DNA of 64,000 bases from Corynebacterium meridianum (GTDB lineage: Bacteria > Actinomycetota > Actinomycetes > Mycobacteriales > Mycobacteriaceae): positions 144,876 through 208,875 of the forward strand of contig NZ_JAEIOS010000010.1 in the NCBI RefSeq assembly GCF_016342265.1, read 5' to 3'. Below, one piece after another: positions 29,069 through 38,927 of the stretch; the first letter of the stretch is position 1, and every line of letters begins with the position of its first letter. A program made the position numbers and the translations under genes. The notes beneath the pieces are model-generated. The model searched no databases. It saw nothing but the letters and a program-made list of their open reading frames with translations, and was not told where the DNA came from.

Positions 29069-29362
29069 TCAGCCGGCCTGCTGCATCGTCGCCCAGAGGC
29101 CGGCGGTGTGCAGCTTCTTCACGTCCGCCTCGACCTTGTCCTTCTCCCCCGAGGAGACGACGGCCTTGCCCTCGGTGTGGACCTGCATCATCAGCTCCGT
29201 CGCTCGCTTACGGTCGTAGCCGAGCACCGTCTCGAACACGTAGGTGACGTAGCTCATGAGATTGACCGGGTCGTCCCAGACGATGCACATCCAGGGCAGA
29301 TTCTCGCTCGTGAGGACGTCGACGTTCTCCGTCTCTACTGGTACCGGTGTGGGCGAACTCAT
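29069..29362 (-). CDS. clpS: ATP-dependent Clp protease adaptor ClpS
   Basis: 97 residues from the ATG at 29362. ClpS delivers N-degron substrates to the Clp ATPase. The binding-pocket region [11 protein letters not shown] and the helix [19 protein letters not shown] are clear. It stands divergent from pncB and 18 bases before the DUF2017 gene, the usual actinobacterial order. Confidence 0.95.
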   Translation of the reverse strand: MSSPTPVPVETENVDVLTSENLPWMCIVWDDPVNLMSYVTYVFETVLGYDRKRATELMMQVHTEGKAVVSSGEKDKVEADVKKLHTAGLWATMQQAG

Positions 29363-29488
29363 GTCCACAAGACTATCCGTTTCCGTTCGGACATGCGGGA
29401 CCGCCTCGGTTACGGCGGCACACCGGCACTCCCCCGGAAAAGTACCGTTGCTGTCGGTGCCCGAAACTATGGGACTACAGTGGACTGC

Positions 29489-30820
29489 GTGAATCACATC
29501 ACCCCGGAATCAACAGACAATCACCGTTCCAGCGCACTGCTGACGGACATGTACGAGCTGACGATGCTGCAGGCGTCGCTGCGGGACGGAACCGCCGACC
29601 GCGAGTGCGCCTTCGAGGTATTCGCCCGCCGGCTCCCCAACGAGCGCCGCTACGGCGTCGTCGCCGGAACCGAACGCGTCCTGCGCGCGGTACAGGACTT
29701 CGTGTTCACCGACGAGCAGCTCGCATCGCTGGACTTCCTCGACGAACGCACCCTGGAATACCTGCGCAACTACCGTTTCTCGGGCCGGATCGACGGTTAC
29801 CGGGAGGGTGAGCTCTACTTCCCGCACTCCCCGATCCTCACCGTCCGCGGCACCTTCGCCGAGTGCGTGCTCCTGGAGACGGTGATCCTCTCCATCATGA
29901 ACGCGGACTCCGCTGTTGCGTCCGCCGCGGCCCGCATGGTCACCGCCGCCAACGGCCGGAAGATCATCGAGATGGGTTCGCGGCGGACCCACGAGTACGC
30001 CGCGGTCGCCTCCTCGCGTGCGGCGTACCTGGCGGGCTTCCACTCGACCTCCAATCTCGAGGCCGCGTTCCGCTACGGGATCCCCGCAGGCGGCACCGCC
30101 GCCCACTCCTGGACCCTCCTCCACGTCAACGAGGACGGGAGCCCGAACGAGGAGGCCGCGTTCCAGGCCCAGATCGATTCACTCGGCGTGGGGACCACCC
30201 TCCTGGTGGACACCTACGACATCACCAACGGCGTCGAGACAGCGGTGCGGGTCGGCGGCCCCAAGCTCGGCGCGGTCCGGATCGACTCCGGCGACCTGGG
30301 CATGCTGACCCGGCAGGTCCGGCGCCAGCTCGACGCGCTCGGCAACCACAACACCAAGATCGTCGTCTCCTCCGACCTGGACGAGTTCGCAATCGCCGGC
30401 CTGTCCGGCGACCCGGTGGACATCTACGGTGTGGGCACCTCGGTGGTCACCGGTTCGGGCGCCCCGACTGCGGGCATGGTTTACAAGCTGGTCGAGGTCG
30501 ACGGCAAGCCCGTCGCCAAGCGTTCCCGCAACAAGGCCAGCCGTGGCGGCGCGAAGCGCGCGCTGCGCACGCACCGCGACACCGGGACCGCCGTCGAGGA
30601 GATCGTGCTGCCGATCGACGCGGAGACTCCGGACACCGGGACGCTGACCGCCCGCGAGCTGACCATCCCGATGATCCGGGACGGCAGGCCGGTGGACGGC
30701 CTCCCGACGCTGAACGAGGCCCGCGAGCACCTGGCCGCGCAGCTGGTCACCCTCCCGTGGGAGGGCCTCGCCCTGTCCCGGGACGAGCCCGCCCTCAGCG
30801 CCCGCTTCGTCGGGTTCTGA
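29489..30820 (+). CDS. pncB: nicotinate phosphoribosyltransferase
   Basis: 443 residues from the GTG at 29489 ([26 protein letters not shown]). It converts nicotinate and PRPP to nicotinate mononucleotide in NAD salvage. Family motifs: [33 protein letters not shown] (with the histidine and arginines of the active site), VDTYD and VRIDSGDLG. The frame is open for 370 codons further upstream, over rhomboid, DUF2017 and clpS on the other strand; that part is not coding. Divergent from clpS. Confidence 0.96.
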   Translation: MNHITPESTDNHRSSALLTDMYELTMLQASLRDGTADRECAFEVFARRLPNERRYGVVAGTERVLRAVQDFVFTDEQLASLDFLDERTLEYLRNYRFSGRIDGYREGELYFPHSPILTVRGTFAECVLLETVILSIMNADSAVASAAARMVTAANGRKIIEMGSRRTHEYAAVASSRAAYLAGFHSTSNLEAAFRYGIPAGGTAAHSWTLLHVNEDGSPNEEAAFQAQIDSLGVGTTLLVDTYDITNGVETAVRVGGPKLGAVRIDSGDLGMLTRQVRRQLDALGNHNTKIVVSSDLDEFAIAGLSGDPVDIYGVGTSVVTGSGAPTAGMVYKLVEVDGKPVAKRSRNKASRGGAKRALRTHRDTGTAVEEIVLPIDAETPDTGTLTARELTIPMIRDGRPVDGLPTLNEAREHLAAQLVTLPWEGLALSRDEPALSARFVGF

Positions 30821-30839
30821 TTCCCGCCCCAGCCTCACG

Positions 30840-30872
30840 GCCCCGGACCGCGCCAGCGTTCCGGGGCTTTCC
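30840..30872 (+). terminator. terminator of pncB
   Basis: Arms GCCCCGGA/TCCGGGGC with a 12-base loop, followed by TTTCCTCTC. Confidence 0.6.
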
Positions 30873-31085
30873 TCTCGTCCGACCGTCGTACGGTCCCCGG
30901 TCCACTCCTCCCGCACGGGTCCGGGAATCGTGCACCGTCGGTGCAGGCTGTCCCCGGCACGGCACCGTGCCCCGGTCGGCCGGGGTTAGACTGCAGGGCA
31001 GCCCATTCCACGCGGTCTCAATCAGCCCGGTTCCCGGCCGCCACGGAATGCCCCTCTGACTCATCGACCCCCGCGGGAAGGATCC

Positions 31086-33050
31086 ATGCCCGAAGCCGCG
31101 CTCTCCCCCGACACCGGTCAGCTCCTCGGGACGGCGGTGTCCGCGATCGGCGGTACCACGCGCCCCGGCCAGGTCGCGATGCTGAACGCCGTGACGAAGG
31201 CGATGCGGGAGGAGCGGCACCTGGCGGTGCAGGCCGGCACCGGGACGGGTAAATCTCTGGCGTACCTCATTCCGGCGCTCGCCCACGCGCAGGCCACGGG
31301 CACCACCGTCGTGGTGTCCACGGCGACGATCGCGCTGCAGCGGCAGCTGGTCGAACGCGATCTTCCCCGGTTGGCGGACGCGCTCGAGCCGGTGATGGGC
31401 AGGCGCCCGACCTTCGCGATCCTGAAGGGCCGCTCGAACTACCTGTGCCTGAACAAGATCAGCCAGCCGGAGGCCCCGGAGGAGGCGCTGATCGACGAGG
31501 CGGATCTCTCGTGGATGGGCCGGCACATCGTGCGGCTGAACGAGTGGGCGCAGGAGACGGAGAGCGGTGACCGGGATTCCCTGGATCCGGGTGTCCCCGA
31601 TCTGGCGTGGAAACAGGTCAGTGTCACGGCCCGGGAGTGCCTCGGGGCGAACCGCTGTCCGCACGGGGAGGACTGCTTCGCGGAGTCCGCCCGCAGGAAG
31701 GCCCAGGACGTCGACGTCGTGGTGACCAACCACGCGCTGCTCGCGATCGACGCCCTGTCGGAGGGCACGATCCTGCCCGAGCACGACGTCGTGGTCATCG
31801 ATGAGGCCCACGAGCTGGACGGGCGGATCACCGCGGTGGCGACGGCGGAGATCTCCGGCCCGGCGTTGACCCTGCTGGCCAAGCGGGCGGGGAAGCTCGG
31901 CGCGGAGGGACGCGACGAGAAGGTCAGCGCGCTCGCGGGCGACTGGGAGAAGCTGTCCACAGCAATGCCCGAGGGCAGGTGGAACGTGATCGATCCGTCA
32001 GCGACATCGCTGCTCACCGCACTGCGGGACGCGTTGTGGTCGCTGCGGCAGTCGATCGCCCGGAGCCCCGACGGAGAAGTCGCCAACGATCCGACGACGG
32101 CGGCCGAGCGACAGTCCGTGGCGACGGCGCTGCAGGAGACGCACGACTCGATCGTCCGGGTACTGGAGGTCTTCGCCACCGGCGACCCGACGAAGCAGCA
32201 GGACGTGGTGTGGCTGAACCGGGACGACCGGCGCGGCGACACCCTCCGGGTCGCTCCGCTGTCCGTCGCGGGTCTGCTCGCCGCACGCCTGTTCGCCGAG
32301 CAGACGGTGATCCTGACCTCCGCCACGTTGACGCTCGGGGGGCGTTTCGATGCGATGGCCGCCGCATGGGGCCTCGCCCGCGGCTCCTACGACAGCCTCG
32401 ACGCCGGTACCCCCTTCGACCCGGCTAAGGCCGCGATCCTCTACACGGCCCGCAACCTGCCGGACCCCGGCCGGGACGGACTGCCGGAGCAGACACTCGA
32501 CGAGATCGCGGATCTGATCACCGCCGCGGGCGGACGTACCCTGGGGCTGTTCTCCTCCCGGCGCGCCGCGGAACAGGCCACGCAGGCGATGCGGATGCGC
32601 CTGCCCTTCGACATCCTCTGCCAGGGGGACGACGGCACGGGCGCGCTGGTGGAGCGCTTCGCGAAGAGCGAGAACACCTGCCTGTTCGGCACCCTGTCGC
32701 TGTGGCAGGGCGTCGATGTCCCGGGGCGGACGTGTTCGCTGGTCATCATCGACCGGATCCCCTTCCCCCGGCCCGATGACCCGCTGCTGCAGGCCCGGAA
32801 AGACGCGGCTGACGCGGACGGGCGGAACGGGTTCATGGAGGTCGCCGCGAGTCACGCCGCGCTGCTCATGGCGCAGGGGGCCGGCCGGCTGCTGCGCCGC
32901 ACCGACGACCGCGGTGTCGTCGCCGTGCTGGACAACCGCCTGGTGACCCGCCGCTACGGTTCCTTCCTGCTCAACTCGATGCCCCCGTTCTGGCGCACCT
33001 CGGATTCGAAGGTCGTGCGCGGCGCCCTGGAGAGGCTGGTGGCCCGGTGA
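31086..33050 (+). CDS. dinG: DinG-family ATP-dependent DNA helicase
   Basis: 654 residues, XPD/DinG superfamily 2 helicase. Walker A AGTGTGKS at 50-57; DEAH box IDEAHEL near 238; C-terminal motifs SLWQGVDVPG and QGAGRLLRR. Cysteines in YLC, and in ECLGANRCPHGEDC, are spaced as the ligands of the family's iron-sulphur cluster. A 5'-3' helicase for structured or RNA-paired DNA. Start ATG after GGGAAGGA. The acyl-CoA synthetase gene overlaps its stop by four bases. It keeps the pncB neighbourhood known from Mycobacterium. Confidence 0.93.
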   Translation: MPEAALSPDTGQLLGTAVSAIGGTTRPGQVAMLNAVTKAMREERHLAVQAGTGTGKSLAYLIPALAHAQATGTTVVVSTATIALQRQLVERDLPRLADALEPVMGRRPTFAILKGRSNYLCLNKISQPEAPEEALIDEADLSWMGRHIVRLNEWAQETESGDRDSLDPGVPDLAWKQVSVTARECLGANRCPHGEDCFAESARRKAQDVDVVVTNHALLAIDALSEGTILPEHDVVVIDEAHELDGRITAVATAEISGPALTLLAKRAGKLGAEGRDEKVSALAGDWEKLSTAMPEGRWNVIDPSATSLLTALRDALWSLRQSIARSPDGEVANDPTTAAERQSVATALQETHDSIVRVLEVFATGDPTKQQDVVWLNRDDRRGDTLRVAPLSVAGLLAARLFAEQTVILTSATLTLGGRFDAMAAAWGLARGSYDSLDAGTPFDPAKAAILYTARNLPDPGRDGLPEQTLDEIADLITAAGGRTLGLFSSRRAAEQATQAMRMRLPFDILCQGDDGTGALVERFAKSENTCLFGTLSLWQGVDVPGRTCSLVIIDRIPFPRPDDPLLQARKDAADADGRNGFMEVAASHAALLMAQGAGRLLRRTDDRGVVAVLDNRLVTRRYGSFLLNSMPPFWRTSDSKVVRGALERLVAR

Positions 33051-34477
33051 TCTACCCGGACTGTTCCCTGCCCGGGCTCCTGTTCACCGGCGAGCTCCCC
33101 GATACCCCGGCGATCACGGATCCGCGGCGCACGGTGACGTACCGGCAGCTCGCCCGGGAGGTGGCGGCCGCGGCCGGCGCACTCGTGGACCGCGGTGTCC
33201 GCGCCGGTGACCGCGTCGCGGTGCAGGTGCCCAACGGGATCGGGTTCGCGGTCGCGTTCCATGCGGTGCTGTCGGTCGGTGCCACGGTCGTCCCCGTCGG
33301 AGTGCAGGTCACACCGGAGGACCGGGAGTGGCAGATACGGCGCTCGGGTGCCGTTCTGCTCATCGACGCCGACACCGCGGCGGAGCTGCGCCCGGCGCGG
33401 GGCACCGCGATCCGGCCCCGTCCCGTGGATCCGGATTCCGTGGCGGTACTCCCCTTCACCTCCGGGACGACGGCACGGCCCAAGGCGATCCGGCTGACAC
33501 ACCGGAACATCGTGGCGAACACGATGCAGTTCGCCTCTGTGCTGCCGCTGGAGGCGGGCGAGACGTGCATGGCGGTACTGCCATTCACCCACGCCTACGG
33601 GATGACGTCCCTGCTCAACGCCCCGCTGCTGCTGCGCGGCCACGTCATCGCCGAGCCCTTCGACGCGGAACGCTTCCTGCTGGGCCACGGCACGCACGGC
33701 GTCGCACTCTCGTTCATCGCTCCCCCGCTCGCCCGACTCATGGCGCACCACCCGCTCGCCGCGGAGGTCGACTTCGACGCGCTGCGCACCGTCATCAACG
33801 GGGCCGCCGCGCTGGACCCGCAGATCGCCGCGGAGGTCCGGAAGCGGACCGGGGCACGGGTGATCCAGGGGTACGGGCTCACGGAGGCGTCACCGGTGAC
33901 CCATCTCGCCATCGATCCGGACTGCCCTCCCGACACGATCGGGTACCCGCTCCCGGACACCGCGGACCGCATCGTCGACCCGGTGACGGGCGCAGACGTC
34001 GACGCCGGTGCCGCGGGCGAGCTGTGGGTCCGCGGCCCCCAGGTCATGGCCGGATATCTGGATGACCCGGCGCGGACCGCGGCCCGGTTCCGGGACGGTT
34101 GGCTGCGGACCGGGGACTGGGCGGAGCGCGACGCCGGTGGCGGGGTCCGCATCATCGACCGGATCGACGACGTGATCAATTCGCGTGGTTTTCAGGTCTC
34201 CCCCTCCAGGCTGGAGAACATCGTCACCGCTCTCCCCGATGTCGCGGACTGCGTGGTCACCCGGGGCCACACCACCGACGGAGACGAGTGCCCGGTGGCA
34301 TTCATCATGGTGGCCGAGGGCGCACGGATCGATCCCTGTGCCGTGATGGACCATGTCGCCGCACGGACCGCTCCCCACGAGCGGATCCGTGCGGTCGAGT
34401 TCGTTGACGCCCTTCCACGCTCGGCGGCGGGAAAGGTGCAGCGGCAGCTGCTCCCCACACTGCGGGTCGAGGTCTGA
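33047..34477 (+). CDS. AMP-forming acyl-CoA synthetase/ligase
   Basis: 476 residues, start GTG overlapping the dinG stop (GTGA). ANL superfamily: adenylate loop FTSGTTARPKAIRLTH (about 142-157), VIQGYGLTEASP (A5), LRTGDWAERDAGG (A7, with the ribose-binding Asp), and the C-terminal lysine region PRSAAGKVQR. The enzyme activates a carboxylic acid as acyl-AMP and then forms a thioester. The substrate cannot be told; a fatty acid is likely. Somewhat short, with a compact N-terminal part. Coupling to a helicase gene appears to be chance of operon layout. Confidence 0.9.
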   Translation: MIYPDCSLPGLLFTGELPDTPAITDPRRTVTYRQLAREVAAAAGALVDRGVRAGDRVAVQVPNGIGFAVAFHAVLSVGATVVPVGVQVTPEDREWQIRRSGAVLLIDADTAAELRPARGTAIRPRPVDPDSVAVLPFTSGTTARPKAIRLTHRNIVANTMQFASVLPLEAGETCMAVLPFTHAYGMTSLLNAPLLLRGHVIAEPFDAERFLLGHGTHGVALSFIAPPLARLMAHHPLAAEVDFDALRTVINGAAALDPQIAAEVRKRTGARVIQGYGLTEASPVTHLAIDPDCPPDTIGYPLPDTADRIVDPVTGADVDAGAAGELWVRGPQVMAGYLDDPARTAARFRDGWLRTGDWAERDAGGGVRIIDRIDDVINSRGFQVSPSRLENIVTALPDVADCVVTRGHTTDGDECPVAFIMVAEGARIDPCAVMDHVAARTAPHERIRAVEFVDALPRSAAGKVQRQLLPTLRVEV

Positions 34478-34559
34478 GCGCCGATCCATCGAGTCCCGCG
34501 CCGACGGTGGATGCCCGCGGGAACACCGCCCGGCGCGTCCCCGTGCGCGCGGATAAGCT

Positions 34560-35120
34560 GTGGACATGGACGAGATGACCTGGCCCATTCCCCTGGACAC
34601 CCTGAGCGACGGCGTGATCCGCTTGCGTCGTCCCTGTGCGGCAGACGTCGATGACGTCTACGCCACCGCAGTCGATCCGCTCTCGGTGAACTTCACCTCC
34701 GTTCCCGGGAACTACACCCGCGAGATGGCCGCCGAGTATCTGCGGAACTGCGAGGACAGTCCTGACCTGGCATTCTGGGCGATCGAGCTGGCCGGGGACC
34801 CCGGACACTACGCCGGGAACATCTCGCTGCGGCTCACCGATGCGGAGGTCGGGTCCGTCTCGGTCAGCTACGCGACGGCCCCGTGGGCGCGGGGCCGCGG
34901 CATCATGCCCCGCGCACTCGACCTCGTGGCCGATCACGCGCTGGCGCACGGTACCCACCGCATCGAGCTGAGCACGATCGCCGACAACGTACGCTCCAGG
35001 TCGGTTGCGGAACGGTGCGGGTTCACCTTCGAGGGGGTCAAGCGGCAGGCCGCCATCCACCGTGGCGGGTACGTGGACACCGCCTACTACTCCCTGCTGG
35101 CCACCGACCGCGGGCGCTGA
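34560..35120 (+). CDS. GNAT-family N-acetyltransferase
   Basis: 186 residues, RimJ/RimL-like. The acetyl-CoA loop ARGRGIMPRAL, the following NVRSRSVAERCGF and the C-terminal FEGVKRQAAIHRGGYVDTAYYSLLATD are typical. GTG at 34560 or ATG at 34566 or 34575 could start it. It could acetylate a protein N terminus or a small amine. It stands 80 bases after the synthetase gene. Confidence 0.85.
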   Translation: MDMDEMTWPIPLDTLSDGVIRLRRPCAADVDDVYATAVDPLSVNFTSVPGNYTREMAAEYLRNCEDSPDLAFWAIELAGDPGHYAGNISLRLTDAEVGSVSVSYATAPWARGRGIMPRALDLVADHALAHGTHRIELSTIADNVRSRSVAERCGFTFEGVKRQAAIHRGGYVDTAYYSLLATDRGR

Positions 35121-35142
35121 CCCCTGAAACTGCGCCCGTGAC

Positions 35143-35388
35143 TCACCTGCCTGCGGCGGGGTCGCGAGCCACCGGGACGGCCGGCCGGGGCTCCTTTCCG
35201 TCGGGTGTGAAGATGTCCTCTATCCGAACCCCGAACACCCCCGCGAGCGCGAAGGCGAGTGGGAGCGAGGGATCGTATTTTTCGCGTTCGATCGCGTTGA
35301 TCGTCTGGCGGGACACCCCCAGCAGATCCCCGAGCCGGGCCTGGCTCAGGCCCGCGGTCCTGCGCCGTTCCGGCAGGTTGTTCCGCAT
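35143..35388 (-). CDS. small XRE-family transcriptional regulator
   Basis: 81 residues, essentially one helix-turn-helix domain (RTAGLSQARLGDLLGVSRQTINAIEREKYDPSL), like the YozG group. It lies 11 bases after a small membrane protein gene on the same strand, a pairing often seen for this group, so it may control its own two-gene operon. Confidence 0.88.
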   Translation of the reverse strand: MRNNLPERRRTAGLSQARLGDLLGVSRQTINAIEREKYDPSLPLAFALAGVFGVRIEDIFTPDGKEPRPAVPVARDPAAGR

Positions 35389-35399
35389 CGTCAGGTGCC

Positions 35400-35846
35400 C
35401 TACCTAGACCAGATACCGAGCCGGAGGTTCAACGCCGCGGTCGCGATGACCCAGGCTGTCGCGTAGACCGGCCAGACGAACATGTAGTTGATGTCGGGTG
35501 CGCCGAGGAACACCTGCGCACACCCGTAGCTGAACGTGACCGCGGAACCACCCGCGAAGGCGATCGCCAACGCCTTGAGCGTTATCCCGAACTCGAACTC
35601 GTCCTGGTCGCAGCACATCGCCGTCGCCCCGGCGAGAACGATCACGATACCGGTGACGATGAGGATCAACGCCAGCTCGCGGGCGAACGGCGCGGAGCCC
35701 TTGATGACGGCGAGTGCGAGCACCAGAAGTGCGAAGTATCCGGCCATGGACACAGCGAAGGCGCGCTGTCCCCGTCGGAGCCGGTTCCACCATCTCTGCG
35801 CCGGATGGATTCCGGTCCCCTCCCGATCTTCCCGGTAGGCGTTCAT
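35400..35846 (-). CDS. hypothetical four-helix membrane protein paired with XRE regulator
   Basis: 148 residues with four hydrophobic segments (about 33-50, 58-78, 90-112, 120-142) and a CCDQDEFEFGITLKALA loop between the second and third. I do not recognise the family with certainty. The close coupling to the XRE gene is the only clue; it may sense or respond to the same signal. Confidence 0.7.
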   Translation of the reverse strand: MNAYREDREGTGIHPAQRWWNRLRRGQRAFAVSMAGYFALLVLALAVIKGSAPFARELALILIVTGIVIVLAGATAMCCDQDEFEFGITLKALAIAFAGGSAVTFSYGCAQVFLGAPDINYMFVWPVYATAWVIATAALNLRLGIWSR

Positions 35847-36415
35847 CGTTCCTCGGTTTCCTCTCTCGACCCGGAGGTGCCGGGACGACCACGGGCGATT
35901 GTGTCAGCGTGCCCTGACGTTAACCCCGGAGCCCCGGATCTATCAAGTGAGCTTGACACCCGGTACCGCGGTCGAGACCTCCTGAACCCAGGACTATCAG
36001 TAACACCCGCGCATGTGGGACCGCTTCGCGGAGGAATCCCGCTTCTCGGAGCCGGGGACGAGCGTGACGGACGGAACGTGCATCACCGCGTCGTACTGGT
36101 ATCGACCGAGCCTGTCTCTGGCCCTCGACACCCAGCTGAAACACGATGTACCGAACCCGGCTGTCGGTGTCCGGACGTCGTACTGACCGGTTCCAGCCCC
36201 CCGCCACACAGATCCCGAGACGTGGAACGCAGCTCCCCGGCGGTGACCGCGATGTCCGGCCCGCGGTCGGTCACCCTCTCCCGGGCCGGGGGAGGGCGCG
36301 GTAGCCCGCCACGGGTCCGCCCAGGATCTCTCCCGCGGGCACCGTTATCTCTCGACCGCTCACGCAGGTTCCCCCGTCTCTTCACCGGGTGGTGACGCGG
36401 GCGCCGGCAAGTCGG
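35847..36415. other. intergenic region, possible gene remnant
   Basis: 570 bases between the XRE/membrane operon and the YwiC-like gene. Apart from the short open frame at 36013-36186 nothing is supported. Confidence 0.4.
36013..36186 (+). pseudogene. possible remnant or very small gene
   Basis: 57 codons starting MWDRFAEESRF, ending RTSY. The third codon positions are strongly G/C (about four in five), as in real genes here, and the residues look protein-like. No ribosome binding site, and a stop lies four codons upstream, so a decayed fragment is more likely than an intact gene. Confidence 0.3.
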
Positions 36416-37237
36416 CTAAACAACTCCCGGAGGCACCAGAGCCGCGATGAGGACGAGAACGGTCACGGCCATCTCACCGAAGCCGACGGTGCGCGGACGC
36501 CACGGTGTGCCGCGGCGTGCAGCCTGCCAGGGCATCCACCAGGCGCGCAGGGCGACGACCAGGAACGCCGGCACAGCGAGCCAGGTCGCCAGTCCAGCCA
36601 CGGCGAGCACGACCACCACGACGGCGGCGGCGAGATGATAGGCCACGGCCCCGATGAACCAGGTCCGGTCCCCGCGTTTGCGGATCAGTGTCTTGACGTA
36701 GGGGATGGTGCCGCAGAAGTACAGGGCGATCACCGCGGTGGACACCCACAGGCGCGCCGTCATGGGGTCGCCGGCGGCCCAGGCGGTGACCGGAATCATC
36801 GCACAGCTTGCGAGCACGGTGGACTCCCCGGAAGCGAGGGACCGGGGGCGCCTGTTCCACGCCTCCCAGACCGCGACGGCGACCAGGGGGCCGAAGATCA
36901 ACCCGAAGACGAGAATCGTGGGCTGCATTACGACGACCACTATCGAGGCGAGCACGCAGATGACGCCGTAGGTGACCAGGGGCGCGACGTAGCGCTGTTT
37001 GCGGGGACCGCGGGCCTTCATCCAGAGACCGGCGGCGAAGAAGGCGAAGTAGCCGACGAACCAGGCCACGGCGAGCGGGAGGTGGATCAGTGCGGGGCGG
37101 GCGACGGTGATCCCCACGACCAGCGGGATGATCACCATCACCCACGCGCCGTGCTGGTCCGGTACCCAGCCGGCGTTGCCGCCCTTCTTCTTCCGTGATT
37201 TCGCGGGTTTGTCCGTGTGCGCGGAGGGCTGGGTCAT
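36416..37237 (-). CDS. YwiC-like integral membrane protein
   Basis: 273 residues with about eight hydrophobic segments after a lysine-rich N terminus. The family's opening motif DQHGAWVMVIIP is present, as are WMKARGPRKQRYVAP and GTIPYVKTLIRKRGDRTW. Function of the family is not established. ATG start at 37237. Confidence 0.85.
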   Translation of the reverse strand: MTQPSAHTDKPAKSRKKKGGNAGWVPDQHGAWVMVIIPLVVGITVARPALIHLPLAVAWFVGYFAFFAAGLWMKARGPRKQRYVAPLVTYGVICVLASIVVVVMQPTILVFGLIFGPLVAVAVWEAWNRRPRSLASGESTVLASCAMIPVTAWAAGDPMTARLWVSTAVIALYFCGTIPYVKTLIRKRGDRTWFIGAVAYHLAAAVVVVVLAVAGLATWLAVPAFLVVALRAWWMPWQAARRGTPWRPRTVGFGEMAVTVLVLIAALVPPGVV

Positions 37238-37489
37238 TTTCTACCGGTGTCCTTTCGGAAATGGGACGACGTCGCGGTTCCCCGTTCCCCGGGATCCGCG
37301 GCGCTGCCCATACCGTCCGCCGAACTGAACCCGGCACGAAAAAGAGGGTGTCGTCTCCCTGATCGTCCTCCTACGTGCGGAGGTCTGACTGCCGCGCCCG
37401 CCGCAGACGCGTGTCGGCGCGGATCAAGCCCCTGGCCCGGGGCCTGTACCCATGGTATCCGGTGAGGCTCCCCTCATCCAGCCCGTCGG

Positions 37490-38782
37490 TCAGTGCAGCG
37501 GCACACGCCGCAGTGAGCCGTCGGACAACCCGGCCTCGTCGATCTCCTCACGGGAGATGCCCATGATGTGCAGGACCTCATCGAGGAACGGATGGTTGAC
37601 GGCCGCGTCGGCGACTTCCCGGAGCGCGGGCTTCGCGTTGAACGCTATGCCGAGGCCTGCTGCGGACAACATGTCGATGTCGTTGGCCCCGTCGCCGACG
37701 GCGACGGTCTGGTGCAGGCCGAGACCCGAATCGGCGGCGAACTCCGCGAGGAACTCGGCCTTCGCCGCGCGGTCGACGACCTTGCCGATGACGCGGCCCG
37801 TGAGCTTGCCGTCCTCGATCTCGAGGGTGTTGGCGCGGACGTAGTCGAGCTCGAGGTCCGCGGCGAGTCCCTCGAGCACCTGGATGAAACCTCCCGAGAC
37901 GACCGCCGTCTTGTAACCCATGCGCTGCAGTGTGCGGATGGTCGTGCGGGCACCCGGGGTCAGGACGATGTCGCGGGCGACATCGTCGATGACGGAGGCG
38001 TCGAGTCCCGCCAGAACCGCGACGCGCTCCCGCAGGGACTCCTCGAAGTCGATCTCCCCACGCATCGCGCGGGCCGTCACCTCGGCGACCTCCTCCTCCT
38101 TGCCCGCGTGTGCCGCGAGCATCTCGATGACCTCCCCGGTGATGAGCGTGGAGTCGCAGTCGAAGCAGATGAGGTTCTTCGCGTAGCGGACGAGTCCGGC
38201 CCGCTCGATGGCGATGTCGACGCCGATCTCCTGCGTGAGGGTCGCCAGGGCCTTGCGTAGGGCGACGCCGCCGCCGGGCTTCGGATCGGCGACGGTCACC
38301 TTCAGCTCCAACCCGGTGACTGGATAGTCCGAGATTCCCCGGATCGTGTCGATGTTCGCCCCGTAGTCGGCGAGGGTCTGGCCGATGCGGGAGATGTGCT
38401 GGGCGGTGACCGGGTTGCCGAGGACGACGACAGCGTGCGTGGACAGTGCCCGGGTGGATCGCAGGGAGTCCTGCACCTCGACGGTCACGGTCTGTCCGTA
38501 GGAACGGAGCGTCCCCGACAGGCCTTCGGTGAGGGTCTCCAGGTCGTCGGGGCCACAGCCGACGAATGCGGCGAGGTTCAAGCGGCCCCGGAACAGCGAC
38601 TGCTCGACATCGAGCACCTGGACCCGGTGGGCCGCCAGCACGCGGAAGAAGGCCGCGGAGACACCCGGTCGGTCACGTCCGACGACGGTCACGACCGCCG
38701 GGACCAGTCCCGGCGGGAGGGTCACCGTGATGTCCTGGACGGCGGGGGCTGCGGTACGGGCGGTTTGATTTGTCTGGCTCAC
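37490..38782 (-). CDS. serB: phosphoserine phosphatase with N-terminal ACT domains
   Basis: About 430 residues from the GTG at 38782. The first 190 residues carry two ACT-type regulatory folds (VTVVGRDRPGVSAAFF begins the first). The HAD phosphatase domain follows with CFDCDSTLITGEV (nucleophile Asp, about residue 206), AVVSGGF and GDGANDIDML (about 362). It makes serine from phosphoserine; ACT domains usually bind serine for feedback. Divergent or single unit, next to ctaD on the same strand with a hairpin between. Confidence 0.94.
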   Translation of the reverse strand: MSQTNQTARTAAPAVQDITVTLPPGLVPAVVTVVGRDRPGVSAAFFRVLAAHRVQVLDVEQSLFRGRLNLAAFVGCGPDDLETLTEGLSGTLRSYGQTVTVEVQDSLRSTRALSTHAVVVLGNPVTAQHISRIGQTLADYGANIDTIRGISDYPVTGLELKVTVADPKPGGGVALRKALATLTQEIGVDIAIERAGLVRYAKNLICFDCDSTLITGEVIEMLAAHAGKEEEVAEVTARAMRGEIDFEESLRERVAVLAGLDASVIDDVARDIVLTPGARTTIRTLQRMGYKTAVVSGGFIQVLEGLAADLELDYVRANTLEIEDGKLTGRVIGKVVDRAAKAEFLAEFAADSGLGLHQTVAVGDGANDIDMLSAAGLGIAFNAKPALREVADAAVNHPFLDEVLHIMGISREEIDEAGLSDGSLRRVPLH

Positions 38783-38818
38783 GAGCCCATTGTTCCATGT
38801 CGCCGCACCCCGGAAAGA

Positions 38819-38857
38819 CATCACCCCCGCGGGAACCTGGGTTCCTGCGGGGGTGAT
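38819..38857 (-). terminator. hairpin after ctaD
   Basis: Eighteen-base-pair stem with one mismatch (CATCACCCCCGC / GCGGGGGTGATG) between the ctaD stop and serB. It probably ends ctaD transcription. Confidence 0.65.
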
Positions 38858-38927
38858 GGTGCGTATGTCATTCGGTGGTCAGACCTTTTCGGTCGGTCCA
38901 GTCTGACCGCGTCGTACCGGGGTCGAC

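Noticed and set aside
28376..29488. Long N-terminal extension of pncB
   Set aside because: It covers clpS, DUF2017 and part of the rhomboid gene on the other strand and has no similarity to the pncB family; the GTG at 29489 fits.
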